DNA of 64,000 bases from Pseudomaricurvus alcaniphilus (GTDB taxonomy: Bacteria > Pseudomonadota > Gammaproteobacteria > Pseudomonadales > Cellvibrionaceae), in contig NZ_JAAOIX010000006.1 in the NCBI RefSeq assembly GCF_011440395.1, positions 62,001 to 126,000 on the forward strand. The letters run 5' to 3'. The notes beneath the pieces are model-generated. The model was not told where the DNA came from. It made no database searches and worked only from the letters and a program-made list of their open reading frames with translations. A program made the translations under genes and the position numbers. Position 1 is the first letter of the stretch. Each line of letters opens with the position of its first letter. Positions 7,950-16,095 of the stretch are shown here, piece by piece.

Positions 7950-9224
7950 ATGACTGCTGAATCCGGCAAGGGGCTGGAGCAATCCTTCGCCAATGTGGCC
8001 GACAACTATCGCGGCCAGGACGTAGATCTTTACGCCGTATTTCGGGAGATGCGTGCCAAATCTCCGATTATCGCCGAAGATTTCATGAGCAAGTACGGGG
8101 TACCCAATATCGCCGGGTACGACCCCGACCGCCCCACCTTTACCGTTTTTCGCTACCACGATGTGATGAACGTGCTGCGCGACGCGGAAAACTACACCAG
8201 TGGCTTTATCGCCAAGGGCCTGGGTTCGTTTGTGGATGGCTTGATACTGACCGGTATGGATGGCGAGCAGCACAAAAAAGCCCGGGCGCTGTTGCAGCCG
8301 GTGTTTATGCCGGCCGTGGTGAATAACTGGAAGGTCAAAGTGATGGACCCCATTATTCGCAGCGAATACCTGGCGCAACTGCAGCCGCAGAAAAAGGCCG
8401 ATTTGATGGAGTTTGGCCTGCACTTTCCGGTGCGCCTGATCTACTCCCTGATCGGTTTTCCCGACGACGAGCCGGAGCTGGTCAACCAGTACGCGGCCTG
8501 GGCACTGGATATCTTGTCCGGCCCCCAGGTCAATCCGGCCAATGCCGCGGCGGCCCGGGAGCGCGCGATGACCGCTTCCAAACACCTGTACGACTCAATC
8601 ATTGAGCGGGTTCGGGCGGTGCGCGCCGCAGGCAGCAAAGGCGATGACCTCATCAGCCGCATGATTCATGCCGAGTACGAAGGACGCGCCCTCGACGATC
8701 ACGAAATCACCACCTTTGTGCGCTCACTGTTGCCCGCCGCTGGCGAAACCACCACTCGAACTTTCGGTTCGTTGATGGTGTTGCTGCTGGAGCGCCCGGA
8801 GCTGCTGGAGCGCGTGCGCCAGGATCGAACCCTGGTGGCAAAAGCCGTGGATGAAGTGATTCGCTTCGAGCCGGTCGCCACTTTCAAGGTGCGCCAGGCC
8901 GCCCGCGATTTGCAGCTGGCCGGTATGAATATTCCCGCCGGTGCGATGGTCCAATGTATTGTAAGTTCGGCCAACCGGGACGAAGAGGTGTTCGAAAATA
9001 GTGAAACATTTGATATCGATCGCAAGATGAAACCGTCGTTTGGTTTTGGCTTTGGCCCGCACACCTGCATTGGGCAATTTATTGCCAAGGCGGAACTGCA
9101 GGTGGCGCTCAACGCCGTGCTCGATCTTTTTCCCAACTTGCGTTTCGACCCGGAGCAGCCGCGGCCGGTTATTACCGGTGCCCAACTGCGCGGCCCGCAT
9201 TCGGTGCCAGTAGTGTGGGATTGA
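7950..9224 (+). CDS. cytochrome P450 (second paralog)
   Basis: A 424-residue P450. The I-helix motif AAGETTTR is near residue 263, the K-helix motif is EVIR, and the haem loop FGFGPHTCIG places the Cys ligand at about residue 373. The ATG at 7950 is preceded by CTGGAGAGAG at a good distance; an ATG at 7926 is possible but has no such site. Large blocks (TFVRSLLPAAGETTTR, SANRDE-VFEN, FGFGFGPH-CIGQF) are shared with the P450 at 2982, so the pair arose by duplication, not by convergence. It has its own promoter region with the shared dyad motif, and the amidohydrolase and beta-oxidation genes follow in the same direction. Confidence 0.93.
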   Translation: MTAESGKGLEQSFANVADNYRGQDVDLYAVFREMRAKSPIIAEDFMSKYGVPNIAGYDPDRPTFTVFRYHDVMNVLRDAENYTSGFIAKGLGSFVDGLILTGMDGEQHKKARALLQPVFMPAVVNNWKVKVMDPIIRSEYLAQLQPQKKADLMEFGLHFPVRLIYSLIGFPDDEPELVNQYAAWALDILSGPQVNPANAAAARERAMTASKHLYDSIIERVRAVRAAGSKGDDLISRMIHAEYEGRALDDHEITTFVRSLLPAAGETTTRTFGSLMVLLLERPELLERVRQDRTLVAKAVDEVIRFEPVATFKVRQAARDLQLAGMNIPAGAMVQCIVSSANRDEEVFENSETFDIDRKMKPSFGFGFGPHTCIGQFIAKAELQVALNAVLDLFPNLRFDPEQPRPVITGAQLRGPHSVPVVWD

Positions 9225-9362
9225 TGCTGCAGGCCGTGCAGAACGGATTAACTGAACTTAAAAATTAAAGCATAAACCTGAATCATAAAACTGAATTATA
9301 ACAACGGGGTGAGCGGTTACCCCGACCAACCCCCAGACTCCAAATTAGGAGGAGCCAACAAG

Positions 9363-10670
9363 ATGAAATTAGATGATGTAGTACTTGTCAGTGTTGACGA
9401 TCACGCGATTGAGCCCCGTGGTGCGTTCGACAAACACATGCCGGAGAAATTCAAGGGTCGCCAGCCGAAAGTCGAAAACCTGAAGGGCCGCGATGTTTGG
9501 GTATTTGAAGGCGATGCCACCGGCTATATGGGGTTGAACTCCGTGGTGGGTCGACCCAAGGAAGAGTACGGTATGGAACCGCTCGGCTACGAGCAAATGC
9601 GCCGCGGTACCTGGGATATCAAGGCTCGGGTCGACGATATGAACGCCAATGGCGTATTGGGCTCCCTCTGTTTCCCAACCTTCCCCGGCTTTGCCGGCCA
9701 GCGTTTCCAGAATGTGCCTGACAAGGCGGTCAGCCTGGCGGCGATTCAGGCCTACAACGACTGGCACCTGCACGACTGGTGCAATGCTGCCCCCGGCCGC
9801 TTTATGCCGCTGATGATCATCCCCTGGTGGGACCCCCAGGCGGCCGCGGCTGAAATCAAGCGCATGGCAGACCAGGGCGTACACGCCATGACCCTGTCTG
9901 ACAACCCGACTGTGCACGGCTACCCGTCCATTCACAACGACCACTGGGATCCCATCTGGAAAGCTTGTGCCGACAACAAGGTAGTGATTTGCTGCCACAT
10001 CGGTACCGGCGTCAAGGCTGCCCACGCCTCCGATGAATCGCCCATCGATGCCTGGATTACCTCCATGCCCATCGCTATCGCCAACTCCGCGGCGGACTGG
10101 TTGTGGGCGCCGATGTGGAAAAAGTACCCGGACCTGCGCATGGCGCTGTCAGAAGGCGGTATCGGTTGGATTCCCTACTTCCTGGAGCGGGCTAATTTTA
10201 CCCACAGTCACCACAACACCTGGACCAACTCCAACTTCAATGGCCAGCAGCCCAGTGATTTCTTCAACAAGCACATCATCACCTGCTTTATTGAGGACGC
10301 ATTCGGCCTGCAAAACACCGACAAGCTGAATATGGATATGGTGACCTGGGAGTGTGATTACCCGCATTCCGATTGCACCTGGCCTCATTCCGCCGATGTG
10401 TTCTGGGAGCAGGCCAAACATTTGTCTGATGAGTTGATCGACAAGATTTCCCACAAGAATGCCATGCGCGAGTTCTCCTACGACCCGTTCTCAATTCTCG
10501 GTAAAGAGAACTGCACCGTTGGCGCCCTGCGTGCACTGGCGAAAGATGTCGATACCGAACCGTCCCAGGGTATGGGTGGCGCGGCACCGAAGCGCGATGC
10601 CAACAAGCCCGTCACGTCCGGTGACATCAACAAGATGTTTGCCGAGGCGGACGCCGGTACCGCGCTGTAA
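9363..10670 (+). CDS. amidohydrolase 2 family metal-dependent hydrolase/decarboxylase
   Basis: A 435-residue TIM-barrel protein of the amidohydrolase-2 (LigW/ACMSD-like) group. Visible marks are VSVDDHAIEP at residues 8-17 in place of the usual DxHxxEP, CCHIGTG mid-protein, SEGGIGWIPYFLER, and the late metal/acid motif WECDYPHSDCTWPHS. A strong TAGGAGGAG site precedes the ATG at 9363, deciding against an upstream GTG at 9309. Family members remove carboxyl groups or hydrolyse C-C or C-N bonds of ring-cleavage or ketone intermediates with a zinc or manganese ion. It lies between a P450 and ACAD genes, so a step in the same catabolic route is likely. Confidence 0.88.
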   Translation: MKLDDVVLVSVDDHAIEPRGAFDKHMPEKFKGRQPKVENLKGRDVWVFEGDATGYMGLNSVVGRPKEEYGMEPLGYEQMRRGTWDIKARVDDMNANGVLGSLCFPTFPGFAGQRFQNVPDKAVSLAAIQAYNDWHLHDWCNAAPGRFMPLMIIPWWDPQAAAAEIKRMADQGVHAMTLSDNPTVHGYPSIHNDHWDPIWKACADNKVVICCHIGTGVKAAHASDESPIDAWITSMPIAIANSAADWLWAPMWKKYPDLRMALSEGGIGWIPYFLERANFTHSHHNTWTNSNFNGQQPSDFFNKHIITCFIEDAFGLQNTDKLNMDMVTWECDYPHSDCTWPHSADVFWEQAKHLSDELIDKISHKNAMREFSYDPFSILGKENCTVGALRALAKDVDTEPSQGMGGAAPKRDANKPVTSGDINKMFAEADAGTAL

Positions 10671-10757
10671 AGTCGCACTTCTGGTTGTTCCCGGCCCGGT
10701 GACCCCCTCGACGGGTCGCCGGGGTTCAAACATCCTGGTAAAAGCGGAACGATTTTG

Positions 10758-11903
10758 ATGTCCATAGATCAATTTAACTACACTCGCATCCCCGCGGATG
10801 CCGAACTGCTGCGCGCAGAAGTCCGGGAATTTTTAAGCCAGACACTGGCGGACTTTCCGGCCGTGCGGCGGGCGGATTCGTGGATGGGGTTCGACGCGGA
10901 ATTCAGCTGTAAACTCGGCGCCCGTGGCTGGGTGGGTATGGCGTTGCCAAAGCAGTACGGCGGCGCCGATGCCAGTGCCTTTGCACGCTATGTGGTGATT
11001 GAAGAGCTGCTGGCGGCGGGCGCGCCGGTGTCGGCCCATTGGTTCGCCGACCGCCAGAGCGGGCCCCAGATTTTACACTACGGCACCCAGGCGCAGCGCG
11101 ATTTCCACCTGCCGGCCATCTGCCGCGGTGAGCGCTATTTTTGTATTGGCATGAGCGAGCCTGGGTCCGGTTCCGACCTGGCCTCCATTAAGAGTCGCGC
11201 CCGGCGCGAAGGCGACAAGTGGGTTCTCAACGGCCAGAAAGTCTGGACCACCAATGCCCACCGCGCCCACTACATGATCGCCCTGGTGCGCACCAGTGAC
11301 AGCGACAACCGCCACGGTGGCATGTCCCAGTTTATTATCGACCTGACTCTGCCAGGCATCACTGTGCGGCCGATTAAAGATCTGACCGGCAGCGAGCATT
11401 TCAACGAAGTATTTTTCGACAATGTCGAGCTCAGTGACGACGACCTGATCGGTAGCGAAGGCCAGGGCTGGCAGCAGGTGACTGCGGAGCTGGCGTTTGA
11501 GCGTAGTGGCCCGGAACGGTTCCTCAGTTCCATGGCACTGCTGAACACCCTGATCGAGATGATCGGTGAGCAGCCCGATCGGCTGCAGGCCCGGGAAATT
11601 GGTCGCCTGACTGCGCGTCTTTTCACCCTGCGCAATATGTCGCTGGCAGTTACCCGACAATTGCAGGAGGGTAAAAACCCGGCCTGGGCAGCGTCCTGTG
11701 TCAAGGATCTCGGCTCGGTGTTCGAGCAGGAAATCCCGGAAATTGCCCAGCTGTTGACGGAAACCTTACCCACCAGCAGTGGTGGCAGTGATCACGCCCG
11801 GGTGCTGGCCTACCTGATGCAACAGGCACCTTCGTTTTCCTTGCGCGGCGGCACTCGCGAGATTTTGCGCGGTATCATTGCCCGCGGCCTTGGCCTGCGC
11901 TGA
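10758..11903 (+). CDS. acyl-CoA dehydrogenase, catalytic subunit-like
   Basis: A 381-residue ACAD with the substrate/FAD motif CIGMSEPGSGSDLASI, a KVWTTNAHRAHY strand and the C-terminal RGGTREILRGIIARGL. The helix-G segment ELAFERSGPERF carries a Glu at the place used as catalytic base in isovaleryl- and long-chain-type ACADs. The ATG at 10758 follows a TTG that was not used. Twenty-five bases after its stop comes a second, divergent ACAD that lacks a base, so the two may form a heteromeric enzyme of the kind known for steroid side-chain degradation (alpha2beta2 FadE pairs). The acyl substrate is unknown. Confidence 0.9.
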   Translation: MSIDQFNYTRIPADAELLRAEVREFLSQTLADFPAVRRADSWMGFDAEFSCKLGARGWVGMALPKQYGGADASAFARYVVIEELLAAGAPVSAHWFADRQSGPQILHYGTQAQRDFHLPAICRGERYFCIGMSEPGSGSDLASIKSRARREGDKWVLNGQKVWTTNAHRAHYMIALVRTSDSDNRHGGMSQFIIDLTLPGITVRPIKDLTGSEHFNEVFFDNVELSDDDLIGSEGQGWQQVTAELAFERSGPERFLSSMALLNTLIEMIGEQPDRLQAREIGRLTARLFTLRNMSLAVTRQLQEGKNPAWAASCVKDLGSVFEQEIPEIAQLLTETLPTSSGGSDHARVLAYLMQQAPSFSLRGGTREILRGIIARGLGLR

Positions 11904-11928
11904 GTTCGCCGAAGAGAGAGAAATCAAC

Positions 11929-12969
11929 ATGAGAGACGTTTTCGAATCCGCGCTAGAAAAATTATTTACCGATCACGTATCGGCGGAAGCGGTGCTGAAT
12001 GCCGAGCGCGACGGCTGGCAGCCGCAGTTGTGGGCGGCAATTGAAGAGTCCGGCTTCGCCCTGGCCAGCGCGCCGGAAGAACTGGGTGGTGCCGGCGCCA
12101 GTTGGGATGACCTGTTTGGTGTCTTGCAATTGTGCGGCCGTTTCAGTTTGCCGCTGCCCCTGCCCGAAGCGCTGCTGGGCAACTGGCTGTTGGGACAGTG
12201 CGGCCTGGAAGCCATCGCCGCACCTCTGTCGGTGGCACCCCGGGCCGATCTTGTCTGGGAGGGTGGCCGCGTCAGCGGTACCTTGCAGCAGGTGCCCTGG
12301 GGGCGACATGTAGAACAGGTGGTGGCCGTTGTGGCCGGCCCGGAGCCCACTGTGGTGGTGCTGGCAACGGCCGCTTGCAGCGATAAGATCCTGTCCACCA
12401 ATACGGCCGGTGAGGCTCGCGACGACCTGGTGTTTGAGCAAGCTACACCGCTGGCAAGTCAATCGCTGGCGGCGGGGTTGGCAGCAGATGTGCTGTGGCA
12501 GGGCGGAGCGCTGCTGCGCTCAGTGCAAATGGCCGGCGCCCTGCAGGAAGTGATGCGAGTCGCGGCCGAGTACGTCAATGAGCGCGTCCAGTTTGGCAAG
12601 CCGATCGCCAAATTCCAGGCGGTTCAGCACCAGTTGGCAGTGCTGGCCGAACACGTAGCGGCCACCCGTGTGGCGGCTGAGGCCGCCTGTGTGGAATCCA
12701 CCGCCGGGCTGGCATTACTGCCCCTGATGGCGGCAAAAATCTGTGCCTCGGAAGCGGCCGGAATCGGCGCGTCGTCTGGCCATGGCGTGCACGGCGCTAT
12801 TGGTTTTACTCACGAATACAGCCTCCATCTGCTGACCCGCCGGCTGTGGTCCTGGCGCAGCGAATTCGGATCACTGACCTACTGGTCGGATCAACTGGGA
12901 CAAGCGGTGTGTGGCGCGGGTGTTAAACTCTACTGGCCGACCATTACATCAGGAGCTTTACCGCAATGA
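11929..12969 (+). CDS. acyl-CoA dehydrogenase-like protein, probable non-catalytic partner
   Basis: A 346-residue ACAD-fold protein, shorter than usual. It keeps the C-terminal helical features RVQFGKPIAKFQAVQHQLA and GVHGAIGFTHEYSLHLLTRR, but neither known position for the catalytic Glu is acidic: helix G reads LLRSVQMAGALQE and the late motif is SEFGSLTYW. The middle beta domain is reduced. The ATG follows GAAGAGAGAGA. It directly follows the catalytic-type ACAD and overlaps the crotonase by ATGA. Such base-less subunits are known to pair with a catalytic ACAD; that this pair does so is inference. Confidence 0.85.
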   Translation: MRDVFESALEKLFTDHVSAEAVLNAERDGWQPQLWAAIEESGFALASAPEELGGAGASWDDLFGVLQLCGRFSLPLPLPEALLGNWLLGQCGLEAIAAPLSVAPRADLVWEGGRVSGTLQQVPWGRHVEQVVAVVAGPEPTVVVLATAACSDKILSTNTAGEARDDLVFEQATPLASQSLAAGLAADVLWQGGALLRSVQMAGALQEVMRVAAEYVNERVQFGKPIAKFQAVQHQLAVLAEHVAATRVAAEAACVESTAGLALLPLMAAKICASEAAGIGASSGHGVHGAIGFTHEYSLHLLTRRLWSWRSEFGSLTYWSDQLGQAVCGAGVKLYWPTITSGALPQ

Positions 12970-13766
12970 ATTCATTTCTCCAGCTTGAGCGCGATGGCGC
13001 CATTCTCAAGGTAACCCTCAACGACCCTGACAGCCGCAATGCGCTCACCAGCCCGGAGCAGTTCCAGGAAATTGTCAGCTTGTGTGAAGAGCTGCGCCAT
13101 GATTACAGCGTCAAGGTGATCATACTGACTGGTGCCGGCGCCTCTTTTTGTGCCGGTGGCAATATCAAGGATATGCGCGATCGAGCCGGTATTTTCGCCG
13201 GCAACCCGTTCGAGTTACGCGACGGTTACCGCAACGGTATCCAGCGCATTCCCACCGCACTCTACAACCTGGATATTCCGGTAGTGGCGGCGATCAACGG
13301 TCATGCCATTGGCGCCGGCCTGGACCTGACCTGCATGTGTGATGTACGCATCGCGGCGGAGGGGGCCAAGTTCGCTGAAAGCTTTGTCAAACTGGGTATT
13401 GTGCCCGGCGATGGTGGCGCCTGGCTGTTGCCGCGAGTCATCGGTATGCCGAAAGCGAGCCTGATGGCACTGACCGGCGATATGATCGATGCCCGGCAGG
13501 CGCTGGAGTATGGACTGGTGACTGAGGTAGTACCTCGCGAAGAGTTGGATGAGACGGCACTGGCCATCGCTAAGCGCATCGCCGTCAACCCGGCCCACGC
13601 TCTGCGCCTGACCAAGCGGTTGTTGCGCGAGGGGCAGCATATGCGCCTCGATTCGCTGCTGGAAATGTCCGCCGCCTATCAGTCCATTGCCCATCATACA
13701 GAGGATCACGAGGAAGCCGTTTCTGCCTTCCTGGAAAAGCGTGCGCCCGAATTTAAAGGCCGTTAG
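12966..13766 (+). CDS. enoyl-CoA hydratase/isomerase (crotonase) family protein
   Basis: A 266-residue crotonase. The oxyanion-hole segments are visible as SFCAGGNIKDM and NGHAIGAGLDL, and the active-site loop as FAESFVKLGIVPGDGGAWLLPR. The two Glu residues of classical enoyl-CoA hydratase are not at their usual places; the Asp in PGDGG is characteristic of a large subgroup whose reactions vary (hydration, isomerisation, C-C cleavage). It starts inside the stop of the ACAD-like gene (ATGA) with AGGAG upstream, so translation is coupled. It probably acts on the product of the ACAD pair. Confidence 0.9.
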   Translation: MNSFLQLERDGAILKVTLNDPDSRNALTSPEQFQEIVSLCEELRHDYSVKVIILTGAGASFCAGGNIKDMRDRAGIFAGNPFELRDGYRNGIQRIPTALYNLDIPVVAAINGHAIGAGLDLTCMCDVRIAAEGAKFAESFVKLGIVPGDGGAWLLPRVIGMPKASLMALTGDMIDARQALEYGLVTEVVPREELDETALAIAKRIAVNPAHALRLTKRLLREGQHMRLDSLLEMSAAYQSIAHHTEDHEEAVSAFLEKRAPEFKGR

Positions 13767-13812
13767 GAGTCTGGCAGATTCCGATAACGCCGTATAAGTT
13801 GGAGAATAAACA

Positions 13813-14937
13813 ATGAGAAAAGTATTCCGCGACGATCACGAAATGTTTCGCGAACAGGCGCGCCGCTTTATCGAGAAAGAAATTACGCCGCACCTGGAAA
13901 AGTGGGAAAAAGAGGGTATCGTGCCCAAGGAAATCTGGCTCAAGGCCGGGCAGACCGGACTGCTGTGCAGCACCGTGCCGGAAGAGTACGGCGGCCCCGG
14001 TGGCGATTACGGTCACTCCGCAGTGATGATTGAAGAGCTGGCCCGGGTCAACGCTACCGCGGTCGGCTTTACCACCCACTCGGAAATCGTCGCCAACTAT
14101 ATTGTTGCCTATGGCAATGAGGAGCAGAAGCAGCGCTGGTTGCCGGGTATGGTGTCCGGTGAAATTATCGGGGTGCTGGGGCTGAGCGAGCCCAGCATCG
14201 GCAGTGACCTGCGCGCCATGCGCACGCAGTTCAAGAAAGACGGTGACGACTATATCGTCTCTGGCCAAAAGACCTTTATTACCAACGGTGGCAACGCCGA
14301 CCTGGTGGTCACCGGCGGCAAGCTGGATATGAACGATAAGAAGTTGACCCTGGTGTGTGTCGAAACCAGTCGCGACGGCTTTGCCAAGGGGCGCCTGCTG
14401 GACAAGATCGGCCTCAAGGGGCAGGACACCTCGGAGTTGTTTTTTGACGACGTGCGGGTGCCCATGAGCAATCGCTTGGGTGAAGAGAACGAGGGCTTCA
14501 AATACCTGTCGCACCAGTTGGCCTGGGAGCGTTTGATCATCGCCATTCGTGCGGCCCAGTCAATCGAATCCATGATGGCGGAGACGATTGAATACGTGAA
14601 AAGCCGCAACGTTTTTGGCCAGACCGTCTTTGATTTCCAGAACACCAAGTTCAAGTTGGCAGAAGCCAAGTCGCAGCTCACCATGCTGCGCGCGTTTGTG
14701 GATTCCTGCCTGGAAAAGATCATGCTCGGCGAGTTGTCGGCGGACGAGGCGGCCATGGCCAAGCTGGTGGGCTCGGAGATGCAGGGCAAACTGCTGGATG
14801 AATTCGTGCAGTTGCACGGTGGTTACGGCTTTATGAACGAATACCGGGTCAGTCGCGCCTGGGTGGATGCCCGGGTGGCCCGTATTTACGGCGGTACCTC
14901 GGAGATTATGAAGCATATTATTGCCAAAACCCTGTAA
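13813..14937 (+). CDS. acyl-CoA dehydrogenase
   Basis: A 374-residue canonical ACAD: GVLGLSEPSIGSDLRAMRT (flavin/substrate motif), GQKTFITNGG, and the C-terminal RIYGGTSEIMKHIIAK. The base is probably the Glu in helix G, LAWERLIIAIRA, as in isovaleryl-CoA and long-chain enzymes, since the YGGT motif has Gly where medium-chain enzymes have Glu. TTGGAGAATA precedes the ATG. It is the third ACAD of the operon starting near 10758, 46 bp after the crotonase. Length and motifs are complete. Confidence 0.92.
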   Translation: MRKVFRDDHEMFREQARRFIEKEITPHLEKWEKEGIVPKEIWLKAGQTGLLCSTVPEEYGGPGGDYGHSAVMIEELARVNATAVGFTTHSEIVANYIVAYGNEEQKQRWLPGMVSGEIIGVLGLSEPSIGSDLRAMRTQFKKDGDDYIVSGQKTFITNGGNADLVVTGGKLDMNDKKLTLVCVETSRDGFAKGRLLDKIGLKGQDTSELFFDDVRVPMSNRLGEENEGFKYLSHQLAWERLIIAIRAAQSIESMMAETIEYVKSRNVFGQTVFDFQNTKFKLAEAKSQLTMLRAFVDSCLEKIMLGELSADEAAMAKLVGSEMQGKLLDEFVQLHGGYGFMNEYRVSRAWVDARVARIYGGTSEIMKHIIAKTL

Positions 14938-15021
14938 TTCCTTCGGCCCGGTACCGAATTTGATTTGAAAAACCAGGTAAAAACACAGCAAGATCAAGAT
15001 AATACAATTGGAGTTTGGTCA

Positions 15022-15555
15022 ATGGCTTTTAGTATGTATGAGTTGACGGTTCCGGTATTGCAGCAGGGGTTGGGTAACCTGGCCGGTTGCCTGGCCAAGG
15101 CCAGCGCCCACTGTAAAGACAATAATATTCAAGAATCTGCACTGCTCAACTTTCGCTTTTATCCAGATATGTACCCCTATGTCCAGCAGGTCCAGACCGC
15201 TGCCGATACCGCGATTATGGCTGCCAGCCGACTGGCGGGGGAAGAGCCGGCGTTGCTCCCCCAGGAAGAAACCGATTTTGCCGGCTTGATCGCCAGGGTG
15301 GAGGATGCGCGGGCAAAACTGAAGGCAATCCAGCCCGAGCAACTGGCCGGTAGTGAGTCGAAATCGATCAGTTTTACGGCGATGAATACTTACCGAATAT
15401 CGTTTAAAAACGGCGCGGACTATTTGCAGAAATTCATTCTGCCAAATTTCTATTTTCACTGTACTACCGCTTACGACATGCTGCGCCACAATGGTTTGCC
15501 GCTCGGCAAGCGTGATTTTATCGGTGATTTTGGCGCCGATATGGCACCGCTTTGA
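15022..15555 (+). CDS. DUF1993 family protein
   Basis: A 177-residue helical protein that begins with the DUF1993 signature SMYELTVPVLQQGLGNL and contains the PDMYPYVQQVQTAADTAIMAASRLAG segment of that family. Biochemical function of DUF1993 is not established; the fold is of the DinB/YfiT-like four-helix type. The ATG at 15022 follows TTGGAG and gives the family N-terminus, whereas the in-frame TTG at 14965 adds a spurious leader. It lies 84 bp after the last ACAD and may end that transcription unit. Confidence 0.8.
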   Translation: MAFSMYELTVPVLQQGLGNLAGCLAKASAHCKDNNIQESALLNFRFYPDMYPYVQQVQTAADTAIMAASRLAGEEPALLPQEETDFAGLIARVEDARAKLKAIQPEQLAGSESKSISFTAMNTYRISFKNGADYLQKFILPNFYFHCTTAYDMLRHNGLPLGKRDFIGDFGADMAPL

Positions 15556-16095
15556 GAGCGGGGTAGTGCCAGCAACCGCACCACTCTTTACGTTGGGGAT
15601 CAGCCCCGATTCAAAAAGCGAATAGCAGCTTCCTTGCGGTTCGTCACCGCTAAGTATTGACCAGTTGTAAAACTCTGTAAGGCCCGGGCAAAGCGTGATT
15701 GGGGTTTGATCCTGATTCAGTAAATGCCCGGGTTATTACACCAGCCTCGGGCCGACACAATAGCAGTCCTGATTATCCTTATGAATATTTCAGCTAAAGG
15801 CGACAGTAGATAATTATTTTGTAGCCATTGAGCTATCAGCTTTGCTCCCGGTCTGGCTTCAGGGGCTTGCTTTCAAGACTCGCCGTCAATCCATCCTTGG
15901 AGGCTCCACGACAGCATGGATGCTGTTGTGGAGCCCCAGGGGTAGATCTGGGTTTCCGGGTAAAAAGGCTGGACGGCGACGCTATGGGCTGGCACAGGAG
16001 TTGCAGTGTTAAGCTCGCTGGCACTTTAGCCGGCGGGTTTAACGCAGGATCGATACTAGGGCCCAGGCTTCCGCAACCAGCGAGCGATCAACACA
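15556..16095. other. 540-bp intergenic region with repeats
   Basis: No convincing gene. It holds a GCCCGGGCA/ATGCCCGGGT inverted repeat around 15681-15733 and the strong hairpin at 15902-15935. A rightward open frame of 93 codons from 15828 runs through the repeat and is not credible. The promoter of the symporter gene should lie at the right end, but no clear ribosome binding site is seen before its ATG. Confidence 0.6.
15902..15935. repeat. palindromic intergenic repeat with AGCATGGATGCT core
   Basis: Arms GGCTCCAC.ACAGCAT and ATGCTGT.GTGGAGCC pair almost perfectly around GG, giving a 34-bp hairpin. The AGCATGGATGCT core returns in another hairpin at 56117-56136, so this is probably a dispersed repeat family of this genome. 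There is no T-tract, so it is not a standard terminator. Confidence 0.6.
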
